This document shows positions 24,251-34,545 of a stretch of 64,000 bases of DNA, in pieces (positions within the stretch are counted from its first letter, which is position 1; every line of letters begins with the position of its first letter). Both the position numbers and the translations under genes were made by a program. The notes under the pieces are model-generated. The model was given only the letters and a program-made list of their open reading frames with translations. It made no database searches and was not told where the DNA came from. The stretch is from Zelopaecilomyces penicillatus (lineage: Eukaryota > Ascomycota > Sordariomycetes > Hypocreales > Pseudodiploosporaceae): positions 124,001 through 188,000 of the forward strand of contig VCCP01000004.1 in NCBI GenBank assembly GCA_005765155.1, given 5' to 3'.

Positions 24251-24959
24251 GTCGCAACGCAACAGCATCACGAACAAGACTGGCATCATCATACTCCGGC
24301 TTCTCCCTCACCACCCAATCAGCACCTTGGCCTTTGGACCCCCATACCCCAGTCTCTGCCCATCTCCATGCACGACACGCGTTCAGGACTGCATCCGGAC
24401 TGCCTGCCTCGTTCCCACCCCACCAGGATGTGCCTTCGGCGAGAGCATCAAGCACCCATTCCTTTTTCGCTTCTGCAATAACTTGCTTGGGTGGCGGGCC
24501 GACCAATGAGAAACCCAATTCTCGACCGATTGCGAAGTCTAGTAAGAACCAATGGCTGGCCTCGGATGCCGGATCGAACGAGAGATGTTCTTCGGTGCCC
24601 GCGCCGCCGTTGTAGTTTAATTCGAAGCGTGGGAATCTTGTGAGGTTATGTACTTGGTCAAAAGAGTAGACGACTAATTCTAGTTTCCTTGCAGGGCATG
24701 CGCACGTATTGTGGCCGATTTGTAGCAACAAATTATCGTACACGGCACGGGGTAGGGGTCGGTCAACGACAATGGCAACGTCAATATCGCTGGCTCCAGG
24801 CTCGTATGCACCGTACGCAGCAGAACCAAAGAGATAGATGGCCTTGAGATTTGGCTCCAGCACGTCTCGAGCTCTCGCAGTCAGAGTTTCAAGGTAGGTT
24901 ACGATGTTCTGGGGGAGATCCGTCAGTCCACAGGCGCTGGGTGAAGCTGCTTGAGACAT
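24168..24959 (-). CDS. Aminoglycoside nucleotidyltransferase-like protein (AadA-type fold)
   Basis: 263 residues from the ATG at 24957-24959. The frame also has an ATG at 25121 that would add 54 residues, but the shorter start matches the usual length of the AadA-type family. Residues 43-61 hold the nucleotidyltransferase signature: Gly45-Ser46, then 'GASDIDV' with Asp58 and Asp60 as metal ligands. The C-terminal half has 'VLNACRAWRWAETGVWGSKGQGADW', abridged here as the LNACR..W pattern that resembles the AadA helical domain. Bacterial enzymes adenylate streptomycin and spectinomycin; a fungal homologue's substrate is unknown, and resistance should not be assumed. It has no intron, which is compatible with bacterial ancestry but is not proof. 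It lies downstream of, and convergent with, the degraded P450. Confidence 0.85.
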   Translation of the reverse strand: MSQAASPSACGLTDLPQNIVTYLETLTARARDVLEPNLKAIYLFGSAAYGAYEPGASDIDVAIVVDRPLPRAVYDNLLLQIGHNTCACPARKLELVVYSFDQVHNLTRFPRFELNYNGGAGTEEHLSFDPASEASHWFLLDFAIGRELGFSLVGPPPKQVIAEAKKEWVLDALAEGTSWWGGNEAGSPDAVLNACRAWRWAETGVWGSKGQGADWVVREKPEYDDASLVRDAVALRPVGGALDKGRVLRLLDGVKGEIQKRKG

Positions 24960-25942
24960 TCTGCACCAGATCTTTGCTGCTTGTTTCAGACCTTCGGTAT
25001 GTCTGGTCACCAGGTTTCTTTGTCCTTTTGTCTTGAAGAAATGCGCAAGGCGTTTGTTAGGTTTGTCTGTATGTTTCTGATTTTCTTCGGACAAGGGATT
25101 ATCCGGATAAATAATCGTCATTCATTCGTATTGCGTATTCGCAGAGTTGTCGCTGGGATATTGTTTCCAGTGGCGCGATGGGTTTTGATGGCTGGCTGTG
25201 TATTTGCAGCATGATTATTTCAGCGCCATGTCTGCAAGCCATGAATTCGGGCGGCGATGATGATCGGAGAGCATTCTTTTCAGCGCATCTTCATGCAAAA
25301 AGTGGTGATGCAGGCTGCAGAGGTCCATTGGTCGAGTGGCCAGACATTTGCCTGTCTTTTCACCCTTTGCTTTTTTGTTGGACACATGCAGCATGGCAAC
25401 AGAGAGAGCGAGTCCCTACTTTAATACATTCGTCCTGCTCCGTAGTAGTCCGTCCATTGAACGTGGTATTGGAAGTGGTCGGTGCTCGTCCGTCGGCTCC
25501 AGGCCCCTGGAATAAGTGGATGATCGTTGCTGCGACTGATGAATGGATAATTATACTAGAATATCGTGTATTTGCTGAAAAGGGGGCATATTATTACGAC
25601 AGCAGTGGCAATAAAGCAGCCATGTCTAGGCCCTCTTCTCCTGGGTAATCCTACAACGCCCGCACCATCCCTCCTCACATGCACAACCCAAACCTTTTGG
25701 CATTTCAGAGACCCTCTCCGAATGTTATCGGGCCCTAAGAAAGCTGAGCTGGCTGCACGTAGCGGGTCATTCTTGCGTTGGATTGGGCCAACCGAACAAC
25801 AATGCTGTCGATATCCGCGAGCTAGCGGGGAGGCTGTGTCATGATAAAAAGCAAAAAACCTCACCCATATCCAAAAGAAGCAACATTCTCAAACAACCCG
25901 AGCTTCTTTGTTTTTTTTTTGTTTATTGTTTTTTTTACCTCT
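24960..25942. other. Upstream region of the nucleotidyltransferase gene
   Basis: No convincing gene. ORFs at 25178-25648 (plus) and 25556-25864 (minus) overlap each other and show no domain. T-rich runs near 25911-25936 lead into the target site of the inverted-repeat element. Confidence 0.45.
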
Positions 25943-26139
25943 TACGGCAGCCTAAAGGCCTCACTGGCTCAAAACGATTTTTGGATTTTTCTCCCATATA
26001 AAATTGTCAAAATAGCCTGATACACTCACACCATTACTAACAAGACCCCCGAATATGCAGATAGCATATATATGTATAGAATTGAAGTGAATAAAACGCA
26101 GTTTCTTTTACTAGATAAAAATTTAAACCTTACATCTTT

Positions 26140-26443
26140 TAAATTAATAGCTAATCTTGCAGCCTTCGCATAGCCAATTTTGCAGTCAATTTCGTAGCCT
26201 TTGCACAGCCAATTTAACAGTCAATTTTGCAGCCTTCGCGCAGCCAATTTTGCAGTCAATTTTGTAGCCTTTGCACAGCCAATTTAACAGTCAATTTTAC
26301 AGCCTTCGCACAGCCAATTTAACAGTCAATTTTGCAGCCTTCGCACAGCCAATTTTGCAGCCAATTTCGTAGCCTTTGCACAGCCAATTCAACAGTCAAT
26401 TTTGCAGTCAATTTTGCAGCCAATTTTATAGCCTTTGCAAAGC
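26140..26443. repeat. Left minisatellite arm of the inverted-repeat element
   Basis: Tandem units built on 'gcagccttcgcgcagccaat' and 'tttgcagtcaatttt', with an alternate 'gtagcctttgcacagcc' half. Units are about 35 bp, often paired into ~70 bp. It is the inverse of the right arm, so the single strand could fold into a large hairpin. Confidence 0.85.
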
Positions 26444-26507
26444 TAACCCTATAACCCTAACCCTAGTATAACCCTAAGCTAACCCTGACCCTAAGCTAAC
26501 CCTAGCC
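26444..26507. repeat. Interstitial telomere-like CCCTAA patch
   Basis: About 64 bp with seven CCCT cores in contexts such as aaccctaaccctag and aaccctgaccctaag, an imperfect form of the fungal telomere repeat (TTAGGG)n. It sits at the symmetry centre of the inverted minisatellite arms. Confidence 0.75.
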
Positions 26508-26524
26508 TTATATATAGCTATATA

Positions 26525-26935
26525 AAGGCTATAAAATAGCTGTTAAATTGGGTGCAAAGGCTACGAAATTGACTGCAAAATTGGCTGCGCGAAGGCTGCA
26601 AAATTGACTGTTAAATTGGCTGTGCGAAGGCTGTAAAATTGACTGTTAAATTGGCTGTGCAAAGGCTACAAAATTGACTGCAAAATTGGCTGCGCGAAGG
26701 CTGCAAAATTGACTGTTAAATTGGCTGTGCAAAGGCTACAAAATTGACTGCAAAATTGGCTGCGCGAAGGCTGCAAAATTGACTGTTAAATTGGCTGTGC
26801 AAAGGCTACAAAATTGACTGCAAAATTGGCTGCGCGAAGGCTGCAAAATTGACTGTTAAATTGGCTGTGCAAAGGCTACGAAATTGGCTGTGCGAAGGCT
26901 GTGTAAAGGCTGTATAATTAATTATTAAATTGGAT
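26525..26935. repeat. Right minisatellite arm of the inverted-repeat element
   Basis: At least three near-identical 70 bp units starting 'ggctgtgcaaaggctacaaa', plus partial units. The sequence is the reverse complement of the left arm but more homogeneous, suggesting recent unit expansion on this side. Confidence 0.85.
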
Positions 26936-27130
26936 TTTAAAGAAAAGAAATTTAATTACAATAATAAATTTATGAAAATTATATATATATATATAAAAGA
27001 TATATCACGTGATATCAGATTCGGATTAAATAAAATCTATTATGTATTTCTTATACATACATATCTGCACACCCATAGGGGGTGCCTGGAACGTTTTGAG
27101 CCAGTGAGCCCTTTAGGCTGCCGTACCTCT

Positions 27131-27671
27131 CCCGCTTTTCAGGATTTTACGGTCATACGTACGGGCTACAAACACGGTTCGGGAGGTGGTTTGGCCAATC
27201 ATGCCTCGACATGTGTGAGTCTGGTTTGATATTCTGGGGTAATGTGACGCCCTGGGTGAAGTGATACGGCTGCAAGTTTGAGTTAGTATGCATGTTTATG
27301 TATGTATGTAACCCTTCATTTCATGGGTGGTGTGATTTGAGACCCTTTTTGGGGGGGGGGGGGGTGGATAAGAGAGCGACTTTGATCATTATATATGAGA
27401 CCATCCGATCGCATCCGACATCAGGCCTGGCCTTTGGTCGAGCCTCCATTTCGCAAAATACATCCTTGCGGTACATCGAACTTTTTGCATTGGCGTGTTC
27501 TCTTGTTACAATTTTACTCTAATTATACATACACTACCGTATCTTGATGCGACGCGATCTACTTTCTACTTGACTTTGAATCGCGCATGGTCCCAGAACA
27601 AACCTCATCTCAAGTGCAGGAGCACACTTGTCCCTCAACATTAATTCGCGATTGTTACCGCCCACACAAAA
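27131..27671. other. Promoter region of the reductase-like gene
   Basis: No gene seen. It contains a G14 run at 27351-27364 and a TGTATGTATG-type repeat near 27297-27309. Confidence 0.5.
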
Positions 27672-29063
27672 ATGTCTCTAGAAAAAGAACATTCCGTCAT
27701 TGAGGATTTCTATAGGGGTCACCATGTGTTCTGCACAGGAGTCACGGGAATGCTCGGCACAGCCTACGTTTGTAGGTTGGCGCTGTACACTCGTGTCTTT
27801 CGTGTCTATGCTCTCGTAAGGGGAGGAGAAAAGTCAGTCAATCAAATTTCACACTCACCCAAGAATACGTACTAAAACAACCAAATCAGACATTTGTGGG
27901 AAGTCTGGAAGACATATCTGCCTGCAGACGTCATACAAGCTTTAAGAAAATCCAACAAAATCGTCGCTCTAGACGGCGATGCGACTCTCCCAGGATGTGG
28001 GCTGGACCACGCCGTATTGACAGTCATCCGCAGCAATACCTCCATCATAATCCACGACGCCTCAGCAGACACTCTCGGACTATCGCTCTCTAATGCCGCC
28101 TCTTCCATCGTGTACCCATCTCAGTATATGGCAAACCTCGCCCTGAGCTGTCCCAAACTGGTCAGATTTGTCTACGTGTCAACAGCCTACGCCAGTGCCT
28201 TTTTGCGACAAGCCAGCGACGGGAGTCTCGTTGGTGCCGATGCAGTCATTTATGAAGAGATCCATCCCATCCATGCAGACGAAGGAACCTTGGATAAAGA
28301 GCTTGCGGATTTGGAGGTTTCCGGGAGCACCATGGAGTTTGGGCTTGTCCGACATTTGAGTGCCAACACATACGCAAAGCATTTAACTGAACGATTACTG
28401 CTGAGGTCGTTTGCCCAGAGTGGTGTTCCTAACAAACTACTCATATTCCGCCCTTCCGTAATCGGCCCTGCAGAAGAGTTTCCATCTCCGTTTTTCGAGA
28501 TTCCCGGTTCCTGTCCAGTGACGACCTTCCTAGCTCTGGCCCTCGCTCTACCGCCTCAAAAAACGCGGTGCTCCTCACACTTATCAGACCCAACAAAGTC
28601 CTCCTACGATGAAATACCTGTCGATATCGCCGTCAACCGCTTGATCGTCCACACTGCCCATGAAACAAGCGGCTGCGTCCATGCCGTCTCTGGAGATGAC
28701 GGCCGTCAAGTCTCACAAGTACGGTGGGACGAGGTGACTCGGCTACGGCCCTTCTGGTGGGGCCGGCCAAAACTCGTTTGGTGTAAGAAGAGTCGAAGAT
28801 CAGACAAGGTTCTGGGACTGGCAAACTTATACACGACGCACGGCACTTCGTTCTGTTTCGACGATACCAAGGCGGACCAGGCTTGGAAAGATATGAGTGA
28901 TGGTGAACAGGCTGACTGGCCGTTATGGGCTGATACCGATCTTTCCGATCTCCAGTACATTCACGGGCGCAGGAAATCGGTCGAGTTTCTGGCAGGTAAG
29001 ATTATATCTGAGCAGTATGGTTTGCCAGCGTCTTGGAGTAGATTTATATGTAGCCGGCTATGA
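27672..29063 (+). CDS. Fatty-acyl-CoA reductase-like NAD(P)-binding protein
   Basis: Two exons, 27672-27832 and 27890-29063, give 444 residues. The intron 27833-27889 (57 nt, phase 2) rejoins 'VRGGE|KHLWEVWK'. The N-terminus resembles fatty-acyl-CoA reductases (FAR): 'VIEDFYRGHHVF' followed by the dinucleotide loop TGVTGMLG (residues 22-29), then 'VYALVRGG'. 'FVYVSTAYASAF' matches the FAR/NAD-binding-4 mid motif, and 'KLLIFRPSVIGPAEEFP' follows as expected. FARs reduce fatty acyl-CoA to alcohols. Two oddities: the catalytic region reads 'NTYAKHLTE' (Tyr215, Lys217), so the usual Tyr-x-x-x-Lys spacing is shortened by two residues, and the FAR C-terminal domain is not recognisable after residue ~400. 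It might be inactive, altered in specificity, or a reductase-domain relative rather than a true FAR. Confidence 0.78.
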
Positions 29064-29177
29064 CAATGAATATTTAACTTCAAACTAAGCTACAGTACAT
29101 GGTGTGACTCGAATGCTCCTTCTGGTGACAAACGCCGGCCAGCGACCTTCATCTTCACTGCGTATCTTTTACGGCAG

Positions 29178-30002
29178 TTAACTTACCACAGCACTGCCTA
29201 CACGTGTGTTGAAGAATGTCGTGATGACTCGTGTGCGCCTATTTGGCGAGAAATAATCGTACCCAACAATGACGTTGCAGAAATTCAGATATACGGTCAC
29301 AGGGATGACTCCTTGGTACATGATGTGCCACTGCCATCCTTGAGGTTAGGCACAGTTCTTCAAATTCGATTTTAATCCACGACAGAAGGAGTGAGACTCA
29401 CAGTAGCGACATGTTCCTTGACAAAGTCTCTCTTGACAAGCCCACCAAAGACGGCGTTGCCTTCCACCAAAAGATTGTCGGGAAAGAGTGGAAAGTTGGA
29501 ATTGACAAAACCCTGCCATACTTCCGACTTCCCAGAGGTTCCATTGAAACTCCTCAGAATGTTATCGACGAGGCCCTCTTTTGTGACGTTGGCATAATTG
29601 AAGAATGAGGATGATAAGCCGCCTTCATAAGCTTCATCGACACGGACAAATTTCCCAGACGGGGAATTGAAAATATACCCTTCTGTTATATGTGAAAGGC
29701 TTTCATCCCTAAAAAGTGAAATGGAGACTTTAGAATATCGCTCTGAAGGGATGAATAGGTGCGCAACGATGGAGAGCTGTGAATGCGATCCTCACTCACC
29801 ATTTGTGCTGAACGAAGCCTGTCTGGAATTCAGGATTGACCAACGGAGGTTGAGGCTGTTGGAACCCAGAAGAGAACTCTGTCAACGTTGACGGGAACGG
29901 TGGGCAGTTTAGAGTTTCGCTGGCAGCTGGCGTGACCATAGATACAAGAATCGCTGCGGAGTACACAAACATTGGTAAAATGGAAGAGTGAGGTCTGATC
30001 AT
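29178..30002 (-). CDS. Secreted protein of unrecognised family, three exons
   Basis: Exons on the minus strand: 30002-29800, 29708-29402 and 29330-29178, giving 220 residues. Introns are 29799-29710 and 29709 (GTGAGT donor, TTTTTAG acceptor) and 29401-29331 (GTGAGT..GGCAG). Phases join cleanly: 'HK|WDESL' and 'HVAT|WHIMYQG'. An upstream in-frame ATG exists at 30125, but 30002 begins a good signal peptide (hydrophobic run FVYSAAILVSMV, likely cut near 'PAAS'). The mature part has glycosylation sequons (NVT, NGT), few cysteines, and late hydrophobic and aromatic stretches (YQGVIPVTVYLNF, IVGYDYF). I recognise no domain. A possible GTAAGT donor overlaps the last codons, so a tiny extra exon cannot be excluded. 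It converges on the reductase-like gene with 114 bp between. Confidence 0.72.
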
Positions 30003-30874
30003 GGTGTTTAAGGTACGGAAACTACGATCAAGTGGTGAATACTTTATGTTTGGTGGAAATGGGTAGTAGTCGTGTTTTAAATGTAAATGTTTTACATTTA
30101 TAATAGTCAATTGAGAGAATGCCATCTTCCAGTAATTTAGTAATATGACATCGTATAGAGACCATACTTATTTGATCTCCAGGGTAATTTTTCTGACTAG
30201 AACAAAGCAATGACGCGGTTTAGGCATCATCTTTGACGAATTCATCAACGGCCAATGTCATCAGAACATGCGCCTCAATTGCGCGTCTTGCCGCTAACAT
30301 GAGAGGCGCAGTCTACACAGATATCATCAGGATCTGCGTAACTTGCTAGATGGATCGAAAGCAAGACTAGCATTCCAACCTTATGTTCTCTCAGGAATAT
30401 ATTGCTTTGACCATGATTTTCTGTATATGCCAGTCTCTCACACATCTCGTGCAATGTACTGCCAGTATTCTGCACGACATCCGGATCTCGCTCAACCTAA
30501 CAATCAATAGCTAGATATAATTTATATCGACAAATTCCATCCGGGCGGGATGGCAAACCGGATCGGGCAACGCTGTTTAAATGGCTGCCTAGATATTAAT
30601 GAAAGGCTTAGATAGCCCACCTCCTTGCTATTGAATCAGTGAGCGGCCGACGTCACGCTGACGAAGCCAAAAACGTGGACAATGTCACAACAGACTACAC
30701 GCGCACGTGTAAATTTAGTATCGCTGACACCATCGGGATATCATAACTGGTTTCCGCAATGAATCATGTACTGCAGTATTTCACTTCAAAATGAAGAATC
30801 AACGTGATGAGAAGAATCCAAATCGCTAGGTATTGATTAATATAAATATTCAACTGTGCACATAAACTCGATCG
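30003..30874. other. Gene-free stretch
   Basis: Between the secreted-protein start and the stop of the CSC1-type gene. Only short ORFs, no domain, no RNA gene seen. Confidence 0.5.
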
Positions 30875-33800
30875 TTATAAAAAGATCCTTGGTTCCTCAA
30901 ATGGCGCCGCGTCAAAATCAACAATCACTCTGCCCTTTTCATTCATTGTTGCGCCAACATCGGTGATTGGTGTCGACAGCCTGGTATGTGCAACTTCCTG
31001 CCTGCTGACTCTAGCATCGTCTCGAGGTATCCACAATATCGGCTTTGGTTCCCATAGCTCTGGCGGTTGGTACTTGCAGTACTTGTCGTTTTCGCTGTAT
31101 ATGATCTCGGGTCGGTCCTCTTTGGGGAGCAGTTTGCGCAGTGCCACAAAGTCTTCGTGCTCCTCTGGGTGCAAAAACTTTGCGAGTAGACCAGGGGGGC
31201 GGTCGCCCTGCCCTTTACTTGTCCAAAAGGCAATCTTCTCGAGCATTTCGCTGAACCCAGAAGTCTTGGCTTCGTTTTGCGCCTTTTCCTTAGCGCTAGC
31301 CTTGAGCCAATCAGTGATGGCCGCTTGAATACTGCTTGCTCCTTCCAGTGCTCTGTTTGAGACAACAACATGATCGTCCCCGTCTGTATCCTCCACTTCG
31401 ATCTCCTCATCTCCAAATGCTTCCTCGGGATCGAAGTAGCTTGCAGCAGCGCCTGCACCATCGACTCCATTAGCCGCTTCACGTTCTGCTAACCTAGCGG
31501 CCTTGGCCTTTTCTTCTTCCTGAATATCCTCCTCCATGGATAAGGTCTGCGGCAGATTGCGTAAAAGTGGTGTGATGGCGTCGCTCAAAAAGAAATGGAC
31601 CAGGCCCGTGAATACTAGTAGTGTAACAACCATTCCCATCGCCCCGAATGCAGAGTTTAGCGCAAGTAGTCCGATCAGGCAAATCTCAGCCAAATAGAGA
31701 CCAACGATAAGCTGCATTAAAGCGCGAGGATAGAAAAGCCCCTTGCTGTCCGAACTCGTGTCATAAACGAAGATCAAGTTATATCGCCAAACTATACGCA
31801 TAAAAGCCATGCCTCCAGCCGCGAAAACGAGAATCAATGGTGCAATGCAAGCGTAACAAAGTGCTACGGATAGTCAGCGGTGTAAATCATTCACTTATCC
31901 CGCAAGGACAGCTGCTTAAATATAAGCATTGGGTAATAGTTCTTGTACATACCAATAACACCCATGTTGGTGAACACGGGGAAGATGCCACCCCAACGAG
32001 CCGGACGAAGTGTTCGCCACGATCGATGGCGAGCTCGGGGAAGAGTCGTCACCTTGGCCACCAGGGTATGCCGGATCAGAGCAAATATCTGCAGTAAGGA
32101 AGTACCACCGCTGGCAAGACACTGAATAAGAATATATGATAGATAAAAGTTGGAGGCCTTGGGAAGATTTTCGGCCAGCAATTTTTGAGCACTCAATGGG
32201 TCTTTGAGGATACTCGTCAAGGCACCTGATGCGGCTGAGGTGATCGTTGTGATGAGGAACACTTGGACTACTTGGAATGCGAAATATCCACTCTGTGTGA
32301 AGAGTTCCCCGACGGTGTGTGACGGAGCACCGGCCTGAGCTGCACATACTGAAAAGGACAAGAAAGTCAGCATCGTCCAATTGACCAAAATTTTGACAGA
32401 ATAATGAATGAATGAATGCCATTGTAACCATACTTACCACGTAACAGGACCGGAACCAGCGCCATCAACAGCGAGAGGACCATGGGAGGCACAAAGCCAC
32501 CAATGATTCCCTTGATGAAGTTGGGTAGTTTGGGGATCCAGTATAAAAAGGGAATCTTTTCGCTCAAAAAGTCAATATTCGATACCAGTCCAATAAAGGC
32601 GGATGGAATCGACCAGAAGATGACCGCGGCCGTAATGAGAGTCAAGATCAAAACTCTGCGGACGATTCGTTCCCACCAGCTCATGCGAAGAGAGTCCCAA
32701 ATAACTTCGTCCGTCCTAATGCCGAGTAGACGTGGGGCCATCTGTAGCGGAAGATGGTGCGTAACAACTTGCTGTGCAGCCTGAGCGGCCTCTTGAGTAT
32801 CGAATTCGATAAAGGCGGCGGGGAGAGCCTCGGAATCACCTCTCCTGACCTGTCTGCGTGTTTTGAAGATCAAAAGGTTAAGCTCCTTCAATCTGTTTCG
32901 GGTCCATCTAATCGTATCAACTCGGCGGCCAAAGTTGCCAAGAGGTCGGTGATGGGGACGGTCTTCGGCAGGAATCCATTGGGCAGCAACAGATCCTCGA
33001 ACATCAGGGAGTGTTGGCCTCAAACCATACGGGTGTACATAGTCGAGCTCCTTGTCCTTTTCTTCATCCTTGTCGTCTTGCACCACGGTCTCTGCAGTAC
33101 TTTCAGAGTTGGTGGCCTTGTCGAGGCTCGTTTGGGACAACAAAGTAGGGCCAGGTAAGTTGATCCGAAGTGGTCCATCCTGCTTCTGGCTGCTGACGCC
33201 ACTATCCGCAGAGCTCAGATCCTGGCGGGCGATTTCTGAGGGGTCAATTGGTGGAGCAGTGGTTGCTGGGTGTTTTCGGTAATGTTTATTGCGGGCGATG
33301 TTGACTTTCTTGATTAGCAAACATTCAGCCTTTTCTAGGCGCATGGCAGTCTGCTCCCTCTCCTTGACCAGATTGGCGAGGGCCTTGGTCGTGCGTGGAA
33401 CAAAGATTCGCCTGGCTGAGTCGCCATACAGCTTTCTTAGCCGAGCTTCATCACGGTACTCTTTGGGTAAGCATAGAATAAGCATAGTCCTGGAGGAAAG
33501 GCGATCTGCGTAAAAGGGAGAGGAAAGGTATGCCTGGCGGAGATTGCTGAAGTAAATGCACTCGCGCACAATGGTGAATAAGACAAATCCTAACAAAAGC
33601 GGTCAACACCTATAACCAAGGAGCAACTTACTTTTCACCTAGGTAGAAGTCGTTTCTTACCAAAAAATACCCAGGCTACAAGGGCATGAGCATACAGCTT
33701 TGAGGACCCTTTCTTGATGTTGCCCATTGTCAAAGTTTCCAGTTGAGTGAGGTTATTACCACCAGTTGCGTGCAGCGGAAACAGAATAGGCCACACGACA

Positions 33801-34545
33801 CAGCAGCCGAAAATGCTGATGTTTCGAAGAACCTTGAGATAGCGGAGAAAGAAGAAGGCGTCCAGGGAGCCATGGTTGAGGACATAGGTATCGGGGATCT
33901 TGAAGAAGGGCTTCAGCCAGTTGAAATATCCTGAGGGCAACTCGGGGGTCGGCAGTCTGCCACATAGTAAGTAAGCCATTGATAAAAGCTTTGAAGAGCG
34001 TTTCGCTGGTTGTCCTTACTCTGGAGATCGTAGGCCCTCAAAGGTCCTGGGCGCGTAGACTCGCTTGCATCTCGGCCGCAGGATAAAGAAGAGGATCAGA
34101 CACACGGCCAGATAAATGCTGACTGGGGCAAATGTCGCTCCAAGCTTGGCCAAGGACGCAGTTTTGCTGCCTGAAGCAGTACTGAGAGTCCCGGCCTGCG
34201 AGCCTTCGCGACCAGATCCAACACGCGGGTCCTTGGGCTGTGGGCATTATGTCAGCAAGTTTGTCCAGCTGGCCAAAACATGAAGCAAAAAAAAAAAACA
34301 TTCGCAGCTGCATCAGCGCATCCTCAAAGCCCTCAACTCAAGCCTTAATAAAGACGGCTTCCTTCTCTTCTTAATGTTTCTATTAAATCGCCTCGCCTGA
34401 CGATCATCACAGCGAGAGCATGGCAAGGCGCAGAGTAGTAGCCGCATAGTGCGTCGGCCCAGGACCAGCTTCAAGGGGTAAAAACAGCAGTTAGTTAGGT
34501 ACGCACCGTCTCCAAGGCTCTCACAACAACCTCATGCCAAGCCAT
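30875..34545 (-). CDS. CSC1/OSCA/TMEM63-family (DUF221) stress-gated cation channel
   Basis: Six exons on the minus strand: 34545-34507, 34237-34020, 33956-33661, 33589-32438, 32348-31953 and 31863-30875, giving 1,029 residues. All junctions keep frame with GT..AG ends: '..ALET|PKDPRVG', 'RSPE|LPTPELPSGYFNW', 'VFFG|FVLFTIVRE', 'VLLR|VCAAQAGAP', 'GVI|ALCYACIAP'. Domains in order: an N-terminal helix (IYLAVCLILFFIL) followed by 'YAPRTFEGL', two more helices, a long cytoplasmic loop with 'YVHPYGLRPTLPDVRG', then the 7-TM core including 'SGYFAFQVVQVFLITT' and 'NLPKASNFYLSYI', both family hallmarks. The acidic C-terminal tail (~250 residues) is cytoplasmic. Known members are mechanically or osmotically gated cation channels or scramblases. 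The first exon has only 13 codons and a 269 nt intron, the least certain part of the model. Confidence 0.9.

Larger units (their letters stand above)
25943..27125. mobile_element. 1,183 bp non-autonomous element with 35 bp terminal inverted repeats
   Basis: The left end 25943-25977 and the reverse complement of the right end 27091-27125 agree at 33 of 35 positions, beginning TACGGCAGCCTAAAGG. The outer flanks are CCTCT at 25938-25942 and CCTCT at 27126-27130, a 5 bp direct target duplication. There is no transposase ORF inside, so it must be mobilised in trans if at all. The interior holds two long inverted minisatellite arms around a telomere-like patch (separate entries). The superfamily is not assigned. 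Confidence 0.85.

Noticed and set aside
25178..25648. 156-codon ORF upstream of the nucleotidyltransferase
   Set aside because: Overlaps an opposite-strand ORF; neither shows a domain.
26140..26935. Regular repeats that might suggest a CRISPR array
   Set aside because: Units are contiguous minisatellite copies with no unique spacers, in a eukaryotic context and within a TIR element.
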